Source: Hymenobacter perfusus (GTDB lineage: Bacteria; Bacteroidota; Bacteroidia; Cytophagales; Hymenobacteraceae). From it: 64,000 nt of DNA. Shown here one piece after another: positions 57,260 to 64,000 of the stretch (position 1 is the first letter of the stretch; the number at the start of each line of letters is the position of its first letter). Location of the stretch: the NCBI RefSeq assembly GCF_003944765.1, contig NZ_RWIU01000001.1, forward strand, positions 744,001 through 808,000. The letters are read 5' to 3'. The notes under the pieces were generated by a model. The model was not told where the DNA came from. It searched no databases and saw only the letters and a list, made by a program, of their open reading frames with translations. A program made the position numbers and the translations under genes.

Positions 57260-60181
57260 TCAGAAGCCTACGTTCAGCACCAGGGGCTGGACTTGCCAGC
57301 GTTGATAATAGGAGTCATAGACGGTGCGCAGGCCCACTTCAAGCGGCGTACGCAGGCGTAGCGGGTTGAATACGGCCGAGACGTCGAAGCCAGCGGAGTA
57401 GTAGGTGTTGCGGAAGTTGTCGGATACCACCCGCACGCCGTCGGTAAACACGTTGGCCTTGAGGCGCTGGACGTAGAGCACCCGGCCCAGCTCCCAGTGT
57501 ACATCAGCCAAAGGCAGGCGGTACTCGCCGCTGAAGGAGGTAAGCTGATTCCCGCTGAGATAGGGCAGGTTACGCGGGTAGAAAATGGCCGCCCCGAACC
57601 GATATTCGTCCTGCTGCTGGTGCTGATAGCCAGCCCGCAGGCGCACGGCGTGGTGCCAGCCCAGCCCCGGCAGAAACAGACTACCCTGGGCCGCCAGCTG
57701 CCGGGCCGCCAGTCCCGCCCCGAACGGCGTGCCCCGGGCCGTGAGGCTCAGGCTCTGGCCCCAGCGCGGCGCCACGTCGCGGTAGCTCTGGCGCAGGGTG
57801 CGGGCAAAGCTGACGCTGCCCAGCAGCGCGTGCAGCGGCCGGCTGCCCACCTCGTTGATAAACCGCCGGGTAAAATCGTAGCCCTGGGTTTTCTCCAGCT
57901 GATAATACGCGCCCACGCTGAGCGAGGTGAGCATACGCGACTGAGTAAATACCAGCGGCAGACGGCTGCCCAGGCTCAGGCGGGTGTACTGCCACTGATC
58001 CTCACGCACGCCGCCCGGCACCGGCCCGATGGCCCGGCGGCCACCGTATTCCACCCCCGCATCCAGCACCGGCCATAGGCCTTGGTAGCTCACGTCGGCA
58101 AACACGCGGCCGGTACGCTCCACCCCATCAAAGCCCACGCCCGCCACGGCCTGGGTGGTGCTGAGCACGTCCTGGGCGCGTAGGCCCAGGTTGAGGCCGT
58201 TGCCCGAGGGACTTTGCACCAGACCCCAGCCGTACAGGTTAGGCGCGTGGGGCAGGCGGCGGTAGCGGCGGGCCACCAGCGCTGCACCCGCCACCGAATC
58301 GGTGGGGAGCACAGGGCCGATGGTGCGGGTGCCGGGCTCCCGGGCTGCCAGCTCATCGGCGTAGCGGTTAGGCGCCGGGGCGGCGGGTGGGGCCGGAAGC
58401 CAGGCGGTCGGATTCAGCGGCATTTCCACCACCCGGCTGCCCTGGGCCCGAATTTCGTGGAAGGCCAGCCGTTGCCCGTCGGGGCTTACGGTGGGGTGGT
58501 AGCTGCCCACGGGCCGACTGGTTACCTGGCGTACCTCGCCGGTGGTGGTGTGCACGGCGTAGATTTCCTCCTGGCCCGAGCGGGGCGAGCTGAACAGCAC
58601 GTACTCCTGCCAGGGCTGGGGCTGGGCGATGTTGTCGTTGGCGGCGGGCAGCAGCACCCGGGCCTGGCCGGTGGTCAGGTCCAGCAGCTCCAGCCGCTTG
58701 CCGGCCGCTTCCAGCCGCACCACGGCCGCCGTGCGCCCCTCGGCCCCGAAGCGCGGGTGCAGGTAGGGCTGATTATCAGGGTTGTCGAACGTGCGCAGCA
58801 CCGCGCCGGAGCTGGCATCCAGCAGGTGCAGCCGGTGCTGGTAGCTGGAATCGGTGCTAACGGCCAACAGATGCTGCCCATCGGGGGAGAGGACAGCGGC
58901 GGTGTAGCGGGTGCGGCGGCCGGGCCGGAGCAAGTGGGTCAGACTGCTTCTGCGGTCCAGTACCCGCACCTCGGAGTACACCTGCTGCTGCCAGCGCGGG
59001 TCGTAGCGGAACTCCAGCCAGGCCACCCGCATGCCGCCCGCCGAGAGCTGCTCGGCGTTGTGGTGCAGGCCCAGCACCCACAGCTCCCGCTCGGGGCGGC
59101 CGGGCTGCAGCTCCACCAGCCGGGGCGTGTGGCCCAGGCCGCTTTTCAGGGCCAGCACCGCGCCGCCAGTAGTGTACTGCGGATACTGGTACTCGGTGAA
59201 TACCTTTTCGGTGGCGGCCACGGGCAACTCGGTGGCGGGGGTGAGGGGGCGGGCGGCGGCCTCGGCGCGCCAGAGGCTGTCCAGCTCCCGCACGGTGGTG
59301 GCGTACAGGTCGTCGGTGCGCAGGCCGGTGGTGCGGCGCAGCTTATCCGAGAAAGACAGCGGGTACACCGGGAAGCGGTAGTAGCGGTTCAGCACCGTCC
59401 CCCAGATGCCTGCGTCGGGGGCAGTGCGCTTGAGGCGGGTGGTGAGGAAGTAACCCAGCACGTAATGGTTGGGCACGTTGTCGCGGAAGGAGCCGGCCAC
59501 GGCCTTGGCGTAGGAGTAGCGCCGCCCGGCCAGCAGGTTGGCCCGGAAGTAGGCGTCGAAGTTGGGGATGCGGCCCCGGCCGCTGCGGGTGAGGGCCGTT
59601 TCGGTGCCCACGGCGTCGCCTTCGGCAAACCAATCGGGCACGCCCAGGGTGGTGAGGCCCAGGCCACCGTAGCCGCCCAGCAGGTAGCCCAGCTGCCCCA
59701 GGCCCTGGTGGGCTTTATCAAACTGCACCACATGGCGGTATTCGTGCACCGTGAGCTCATCCAGCCAGTCGAGGGTGCCGCTCAGGAACGGGTCCTGGGG
59801 GAAGGTGGTGTAGAACTCGGAGCGACGGGGCAGCAGCGACACGAAGCCGTTGCCGATGGTAGTGCGGGTTTGCAGCACCACCGAAACCGGCCGCCCGCTC
59901 AGGCCCAGCGACGCGCCGCCGGGCTCATGTACCTGCTCCAAGCGGTGGGCAGTGCGGCGGGCGCGCTCCTCGAAGCCGGCCGGGTACAGCACCCGGAAGT
60001 GGGGCGTGCGCACCTCGTACCAGCGCACCGAGGCGGGTACCTGCGCTTCGATGGGCAACAGGTTTTGGGCCGACAGCAGCCCGGGCAGCAGGGTCAGGCC
60101 CAGGGCCGGCCAGAGGTTCGGCCGCAGGCTCGGCCACGGGGTACGCGCAGGAACTTTCACGCCGAAAAGCAAGGTTAGCAT
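57260..60181 (-). CDS. Outer-membrane protein with gluzincin-like domain, TolB-type propeller and C-terminal barrel
   Basis: A protein of about 973 residues; start is the ATG at 60181 or a GTG at 60157 nearer the signal peptide. After the signal peptide (to LLSAQ) a peptidase-MA-like domain carries HEYRH (about 146-150) and WFAEGD, the zinc ligands and catalytic Glu of gluzincins. A TolB/WD40-like beta-propeller follows (LSPDGQHLLAVSTDSS, VSPDGQRLAFHEI). The last third alternates strands like an outer-membrane barrel (GVGFDGVERTGRVFADVSYQG to WQVQPLVLNVGF). An exposed protease anchored by its own barrel is plausible; the substrate is unknown. It is monocistronic. Confidence 0.85.
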   Translation of the reverse strand: MLTLLFGVKVPARTPWPSLRPNLWPALGLTLLPGLLSAQNLLPIEAQVPASVRWYEVRTPHFRVLYPAGFEERARRTAHRLEQVHEPGGASLGLSGRPVSVVLQTRTTIGNGFVSLLPRRSEFYTTFPQDPFLSGTLDWLDELTVHEYRHVVQFDKAHQGLGQLGYLLGGYGGLGLTTLGVPDWFAEGDAVGTETALTRSGRGRIPNFDAYFRANLLAGRRYSYAKAVAGSFRDNVPNHYVLGYFLTTRLKRTAPDAGIWGTVLNRYYRFPVYPLSFSDKLRRTTGLRTDDLYATTVRELDSLWRAEAAARPLTPATELPVAATEKVFTEYQYPQYTTGGAVLALKSGLGHTPRLVELQPGRPERELWVLGLHHNAEQLSAGGMRVAWLEFRYDPRWQQQVYSEVRVLDRRSSLTHLLRPGRRTRYTAAVLSPDGQHLLAVSTDSSYQHRLHLLDASSGAVLRTFDNPDNQPYLHPRFGAEGRTAAVVRLEAAGKRLELLDLTTGQARVLLPAANDNIAQPQPWQEYVLFSSPRSGQEEIYAVHTTTGEVRQVTSRPVGSYHPTVSPDGQRLAFHEIRAQGSRVVEMPLNPTAWLPAPPAAPAPNRYADELAAREPGTRTIGPVLPTDSVAGAALVARRYRRLPHAPNLYGWGLVQSPSGNGLNLGLRAQDVLSTTQAVAGVGFDGVERTGRVFADVSYQGLWPVLDAGVEYGGRRAIGPVPGGVREDQWQYTRLSLGSRLPLVFTQSRMLTSLSVGAYYQLEKTQGYDFTRRFINEVGSRPLHALLGSVSFARTLRQSYRDVAPRWGQSLSLTARGTPFGAGLAARQLAAQGSLFLPGLGWHHAVRLRAGYQHQQQDEYRFGAAIFYPRNLPYLSGNQLTSFSGEYRLPLADVHWELGRVLYVQRLKANVFTDGVRVVSDNFRNTYYSAGFDVSAVFNPLRLRTPLEVGLRTVYDSYYQRWQVQPLVLNVGF

Positions 60182-60303
60182 CCCCGAAGAAACCACCCCG
60201 CCAACCCGAAAGCAAACGCCTGCGGCCCGGCCCCACGTCCGGGGCGGCAACAGTTGCGTAGATACGCTGTTTCTGTTTCGAACCCCACTTATTTCTCCCG
60301 CTG

Positions 60304-60987
60304 ATGACCCTGCTTAAAAATGGCCTCGCGGCCCTGCTGATTCTGTTGCTGGCCTCCTGCTCGGAGCGCCGCCCGGCCGAGGCCCAGACTAAAACCGGTC
60401 CGCTTACGCGCTCCACTACAGGCCCGGCTCCCGCCAATATGGCTGGCCTGGCTACGGCTACTTTTGCCGGGGGCTGTTTCTGGTGCACCGAGGAAATATT
60501 CGAGGAGCTGAAAGGCGTGCAGGCCGTAGTATCGGGCTACAGCGGCGGCAAGGAAAACAACCCCACGTATGAGGAAGTGGGCAGCGGCCAGACCAGCCAC
60601 GCCGAGTCTATTGAAATCTACTACGACCCCAAGCAGATCAGCTACGCCACGCTGGTGGACGTATTTTTCCGGGCGGCCCACGACCCCACCACCCTCAACC
60701 GCCAGGGCCCCGACGCCGGCCGGCAGTACCGCTCAGTAGCCTTCTACCGTACTCCGGCCGAAAAGAAAATCATCGACGACGCCATTGCCCGGGTGAATGC
60801 CAGCAAGCAATACGGCAGCCCCATCGTGACGCAGGTGGTGCCGTTTCAGAAGTTCTGGCCGGCCGAGGGCTACCACCAGGGCTACTACCGCCTGCACCCG
60901 GCCGAGGGCTACGTGCAGAACGTCTCGACGCCCAAAGTGGAGAAGTTTCGCCACAAGTTTCCGCAGCTGCTGAAGAGCCCGCTGTAG
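60304..60987 (+). CDS. msrA: Lipoprotein peptide-methionine (S)-S-oxide reductase
   Basis: A 227-residue MsrA. The N-terminus is a lipoprotein signal peptide (lipobox LLASC), so the enzyme is envelope-anchored rather than cytoplasmic. Catalytic motif GGCFWCTEE, then GYSGGKENNPTYEEVGSGQTSHAES, HDPTTLNRQGPDAGRQYRS and FWPAEGYHQGYY are all family hallmarks. It repairs oxidised methionine (S form) in exported proteins using thiols. It is followed by a terminator and then methionine aminotransferase and omega-amidase genes, so sulphur amino acid metabolism is the neighbourhood theme. Confidence 0.95.
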   Translation: MTLLKNGLAALLILLLASCSERRPAEAQTKTGPLTRSTTGPAPANMAGLATATFAGGCFWCTEEIFEELKGVQAVVSGYSGGKENNPTYEEVGSGQTSHAESIEIYYDPKQISYATLVDVFFRAAHDPTTLNRQGPDAGRQYRSVAFYRTPAEKKIIDDAIARVNASKQYGSPIVTQVVPFQKFWPAEGYHQGYYRLHPAEGYVQNVSTPKVEKFRHKFPQLLKSPL

Positions 60988-61064
60988 TTGCCGACCAGAA
61001 GTTCCGCTGATAACGCGGAGCCTAACGTGCCGCACAAGGCGGTCTGCTGAATTGCTCCTACTCC

Positions 61065-61104
61065 AACGAGCCCCTACCGCCTACAATGACGGCAGGGGCT
61101 CGTT
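61065..61104 (+). terminator. Terminator after msrA
   Basis: An 11-bp stem (aacgagcccct / aggggctcgtt) with an 18-base loop, followed by a short T-rich tract. Confidence 0.7.
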
Positions 61105-61154
61105 ATTTGTACGCGGTTGCCGGCTGCGCTGCATTGCTGCCTTATTGTTCCGAA

Positions 61155-61184
61155 AAGGCGCTGACTATCTTCAGCGCCTTCTTT
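61155..61184 (+). promoter_or_regulatory. Leader hairpin just before the methionine aminotransferase gene
   Basis: A perfect 10-bp stem (aaggcgctga / tcagcgcctt) with a 6-base loop, followed by ctttata, 26 bases before the ATG at 61206. It looks like an intrinsic terminator or attenuator; whether it is regulatory is unknown. Confidence 0.5.
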
Positions 61185-61205
61185 ATATGTACTCCGCTGC
61201 TTTTT

Positions 61206-62390
61206 ATGGCTCAACCTGCCCTGCTCTCCAAACTGCCCGATGTGGGTACCAGTATTTTTTCGGTGATGACCCAGCTGGCCCAGGAAAACGGGGCCATCAA
61301 CTTGGCCCAGGGCTTCCCTGATTATGACCCGCCCCGCCCGCTGCTGGAGGCGCTGGCCCGCCAGGTGCTCACGCCCGGCCATCAGCAGTACGCGCCCATG
61401 CCCGGCCTACCCAGCCTGCGCGAGGCCATTGCGGCCAAAACCGCCCGCCTCTACGGCCACCAGCCCGACCCCGCCACCGACATCACCGTAACCAGCGGCG
61501 CCACGGAAGCCCTGTACGCCGTGCTGGCCGCCGTGGTACGCCCGGGGGATGAGGTGCTGATTCTGGAGCCGGCCTACGACCTGTACGGGCCGGCCGTGCG
61601 GCTCCAGGGCGGCATACCGGTGTACGTGCCACTCCAGTTTCCCGACTTCCGCCCCGATTGGGACCAAGTGGTGGCGGCTCTTACTCCGCGCACGCGCTTG
61701 GTAATGATTAATACCCCCCACAACCCTACCGGGGCCATTCTCACTCCTGCCGACCTTGATACCCTGGCGGCCTTGCTGCGCAACACCGATACCCTGCTGC
61801 TCAGCGACGAAGTATATGAGCACATGGTGTTCGATGGGGCTGCTCACGCCAGCGTCACGGGCCATCCGGAGCTGCGGGAACGGGCCTTTGTGCTGTCATC
61901 GTTCGGCAAAACCTACCATGCTACCGGCTGGAAGGTGGGCTACTGCATCGCCCCGGCCCGGCTCTCGGCCGAGCTGCGCCGCGTCCACCAGTTTGTGACG
62001 TTCAGCGTGAGCACGCCCACCCAGTATGCCCTGGCCGAAGTGCTGCCCGACACCACGCTCTACGATATGCTGCCCGCTTTCTATCAGCAAAAGCGCGACC
62101 TGTTCCGGGAGTTGCTGGCACCGGCCGGGTTTCGGCTGCTGCCGGTACAGGGCGGCTACTTTCAGGTGGCCGATTTCAGCGCGCTGGCCCCCGGCGTATC
62201 GGATGAGGACTTTGCCCGCCGCCTTACCACCGAAACCGGCGTGGCCGTGGTGCCGCTTTCCGCCTTCTACCACAACCGCCACGACCAGAGTCTGATCCGG
62301 TTTTGCTTTGCCAAACAGGACGCTACCCTGCACGCTGCTGCCGAGCGGCTACGGCAGCGGCAGCCGGGCGGCGGCCGGATTCAACAATAG
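61206..62390 (+). CDS. Methionine/glutamine aminotransferase (class I/II, YbdL-like)
   Basis: A 394-residue PLP-dependent enzyme. The ATG at 61206 gives MAQPALLSKLPDVGTSIFSVM, matching the family; the long upstream open frame is not conserved. Landmarks: INLAQGFPDYDPP, TVTSGATEALYAVL, NTPHNPTGAIL, LLSDEVYEHMVFD and the PLP lysine in SSFGKTYHATGWKVGY. This subgroup prefers methionine, with glutamine as partner (KMTB to methionine). The adjacent omega-amidase clears the alpha-ketoglutaramate made from glutamine, which supports this reading. There is a 72-base gap to that gene. Confidence 0.93.
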   Translation: MAQPALLSKLPDVGTSIFSVMTQLAQENGAINLAQGFPDYDPPRPLLEALARQVLTPGHQQYAPMPGLPSLREAIAAKTARLYGHQPDPATDITVTSGATEALYAVLAAVVRPGDEVLILEPAYDLYGPAVRLQGGIPVYVPLQFPDFRPDWDQVVAALTPRTRLVMINTPHNPTGAILTPADLDTLAALLRNTDTLLLSDEVYEHMVFDGAAHASVTGHPELRERAFVLSSFGKTYHATGWKVGYCIAPARLSAELRRVHQFVTFSVSTPTQYALAEVLPDTTLYDMLPAFYQQKRDLFRELLAPAGFRLLPVQGGYFQVADFSALAPGVSDEDFARRLTTETGVAVVPLSAFYHNRHDQSLIRFCFAKQDATLHAAAERLRQRQPGGGRIQQ

Positions 62391-62462
62391 AAATATTTCT
62401 TTGTAGCGTAGCATCTTTTTTGTAAACTTCAAGACTGATCTGTACGCTAAATACCTGTTGCC

Positions 62463-63257
62463 GTGTCTGACCTCACTGTTTCCTTCGTGCAGGCCGCCCT
62501 GCATTGGCATGATCCTGCTGCCAATCATCGGGAGATGAGCCGCCACATTGATGAGATTTCCATTGCCACGGACCTCATTGTACTCCCCGAAATGTTTACC
62601 ACCGGCTTCAGTATGGAAGCTGCCGCGCTGGCCGAGCCGATGGATGGCCCCACTTTGGAGTGGATGCGCCTAGTAGCCGACGCCCGCGACGCCGTGGTGA
62701 CGGGCACCATTATTGTGCAGGAGAAAGGCCGCTACTACAACCGCCTGCTCTGGGTCCGGCCCGATGGCTCGGTGAGCCATTACAACAAGCGCCACCTGTT
62801 TACCATGGCCAACGAGCACCATGTGTACACGCCCGGCGCGGAGCGGCTGATTGAGGAATGGCGCGGCTGGCGCATCTGTCCGCTGGTGTGCTATGATCTG
62901 CGCTTTCCCGTGTGGAGCCGCAACCCGCTCGACAACCCCTACGACCTGCTGCTATACGTGGCCAACTGGCCCGCCATCCGCCGAACTGCCTGGATGACGT
63001 TACTGCGTGCCCGGGCCATTGAGAACCTGGCGTATACAATGGGCGTGAACTGCGTGGGAATGGATGGCAACAGCCTCGCCTACACCGGCGACTCGGCTCT
63101 GCTGGACATGCGGGGCGAGTATCTGGTGGAAGTGGGCAATCAGGAAACCAGCATTACCCGCACCCTGCGCCGGGCCGAGCTGACGGCTTTCCGGGAACGG
63201 TTTCCTGCCCTCAATGATGGCGACGAATTTGAACTCCGCAGTCTGGTCCTGAAGTAA
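62463..63257 (+). CDS. Omega-amidase (Nit2/YafV-type nitrilase)
   Basis: A 264-residue nitrilase-superfamily enzyme that hydrolyses alpha-ketoglutaramate or similar omega-amides. Catalytic triad: Glu in LPEMFTTGFSM, Lys in HYNKRHLFTM, Cys in PLVCYDLRFPVWSRN. These flanks are those of YafV/Nit2 rather than carbamylases. The start is a GTG; translation follows the aminotransferase gene closely. The two enzymes together drive transamination of keto acids with glutamine to completion, a methionine salvage step. A strong terminator follows. Confidence 0.94.
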   Translation: MSDLTVSFVQAALHWHDPAANHREMSRHIDEISIATDLIVLPEMFTTGFSMEAAALAEPMDGPTLEWMRLVADARDAVVTGTIIVQEKGRYYNRLLWVRPDGSVSHYNKRHLFTMANEHHVYTPGAERLIEEWRGWRICPLVCYDLRFPVWSRNPLDNPYDLLLYVANWPAIRRTAWMTLLRARAIENLAYTMGVNCVGMDGNSLAYTGDSALLDMRGEYLVEVGNQETSITRTLRRAELTAFRERFPALNDGDEFELRSLVLK

Positions 63258-63278
63258 TTCCGGCCCGGCTCATAAAGT

Positions 63279-63316
63279 AAAACCCGCCCTGCTACTCAGG
63301 TAGCAGGGCGGGTTTT
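63279..63316. terminator. Bidirectional terminator between convergent genes
   Basis: A perfect 17-bp stem (63279-63295 and 63300-63316) with a 4-base loop. Its right arm ends at the stop codon of the minus-strand T9SS gene. Confidence 0.9.
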
Positions 63317-64000
63317 TAGTGGCCTCGAACTTCCAGCCGCCGCACGGTGGTTTCGCCGGTCAGGGCCTGGCAGCGTACGAGGTAAATTCCGGCGGGCAAC
63401 TGCGTCACATCCAACTGCTGGATACGGGCCGCCGCCGTGGCCGGTCGGATTACGCGCCCCGTCAGATCGAGCAGCGTGAGGCGCATAGGCCGGGCCGCCT
63501 CCACCGTAACCGTACTGCTGGCCGGATTAGGGTAGAGCTGCAACAGCAACGTAGCGGCAGCCGGCTGAGTAGCCGTAACAACGCGGTTGCGCGGAATAAA
63601 GCTGGTGATGCCGCCGCCCTCCAGGCCCAGAAACAGCTCCGGGGCACCATCAGCATTTACATCGGCAGCGGCCGGGGCATACCGGAACTTGTTGGCCCGC
63701 CCCCACTGCCCGGGCTGAAACTGAGCGGTAAGCGGGTTATAAAACAAATCGGTGCGGCCCAGGAAGGCTCCGGTCTGCGCCCGGAAATCGGGGAAGAAGC
63801 GGATGTCGCCGCTGGTATCAGCCGTAAGCAGATCCGGGCGGCCGTCGCCGTCGAAATCGGCTACAACAGGGCTGAGGTAGCTGGGGCGGCCTCCGTTGCT
63901 GGTCCGAATGCGGCCGAAGTCGTTATCCTGAAGCGTGAACGTCTGGCTTAGGTTAGCCGCGCCGGTATTGCGGTAGTAGCGCAGGGCCTCTCCCGGATAC
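63316..64000 (-). CDS. Secreted VCBS/FG-GAP-repeat protein with T9SS sorting domain, 5' truncated by window end
   Basis: The frame is open to the right edge, so only the C-terminal part of about 228 residues is present. It contains FG-GAP/VCBS-type repeats (DFDGDG-type loop near 63850, AAADVNADGAPELFLGLEGGG), which bind calcium and form propellers, followed by a T9SS type A sorting domain (LQLYPNPASSTVTVEAARP to RRLEVRGH). It is the fourth T9SS cargo in the window. Identity of the N-terminal domains cannot be seen. Confidence 0.85.
   Translation of the reverse strand, partial: YPGEALRYYRNTGAANLSQTFTLQDNDFGRIRTSNGGRPSYLSPVVADFDGDGRPDLLTADTSGDIRFFPDFRAQTGAFLGRTDLFYNPLTAQFQPGQWGRANKFRYAPAAADVNADGAPELFLGLEGGGITSFIPRNRVVTATQPAAATLLLQLYPNPASSTVTVEAARPMRLTLLDLTGRVIRPATAAARIQQLDVTQLPAGIYLVRCQALTGETTVRRLEVRGH

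Noticed and set aside
58214..60178. 654-codon open frame on the plus strand opposite the outer-membrane protein gene
   Set aside because: Antisense shadow; the minus-strand frame has clear domains and signal peptide.

Overview
The window looks like a chromosomal segment of a Hymenobacter-like member of the Bacteroidota (Cytophagales). The basis is the high-GC coding sequence combined with Bacteroidota hallmarks: the type IX secretion translocon SprA, four proteins ending in T9SS type A sorting domains, a TonB-dependent receptor with a carboxypeptidase-like N-terminal domain, a DUF6377 regulator, and promoters of the TAnnTTTG type. This is inference from protein content; no marker gene such as 16S rRNA is present.

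Layout. 1-15 kb: a truncated MltD-type transglycosylase, then maeB, ruvA, sprA, gcvH, a VanZ-like gene and an M28 peptidase, an order I recall as common in Bacteroidota. 15-27 kb: a PsbP-like lipid or protein-binding secreted protein, yicC, a TonB receptor followed by its T9SS beta-helix partner, a flippase/acetyltransferase pair for surface polysaccharide, an orphan MoxR ATPase and a T9SS beta-propeller protein. 26.8-27.6 kb: tRNA-Leu(UAA) and tRNA-Gly(GCC) flanking an HNH endonuclease gene whose stop lies inside the tRNA-Leu gene. 27.8-40.2 kb: mutS, a palindromic repeat, a SpoU methyltransferase, a secreted M36 metallopeptidase, TerC, YajQ, GNAT, a thioesterase, a NYN-cold-shock fusion and a YdjM-like membrane protein.

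40.2-50.5 kb is the most unusual part. A MITE-like inverted repeat sits just upstream of the mfd promoter. A 120-bp perfect palindromic element is inserted in frame inside mfd and adds 40 codons. Downstream of mfd, on the opposite strand, lies a tightly coupled pair: an ABC/AAA ATPase and a DUF4276 TOPRIM-type protein. This is a candidate two-gene anti-phage system. The pair is bracketed by the real mfd 3' end and a second, deleted and diverged copy of the mfd 3' end. The ATPase is a base-composition mosaic, with an AT-rich block between Walker A and the signature. An M50 protease/TPR fusion, a small membrane protein, a 13-unit array of 21-bp repeats and an extremely GC-rich helical protein follow.

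50.5-64 kb: a DUF6377 sensor-regulator, several small lipoproteins and envelope proteins (DUF4136, two META-domain proteins, DUF2141), a FrnE-like oxidoreductase, two related STAS-like small proteins, a large outer-membrane gluzincin/TolB-propeller/barrel protein, and a methionine cluster: a lipoprotein MsrA, a methionine/glutamine aminotransferase and an omega-amidase. The window ends inside a T9SS VCBS-repeat protein. Most convergent gene pairs are separated by strong bidirectional hairpin terminators. No rRNA, CRISPR array or complete insertion sequence was seen.
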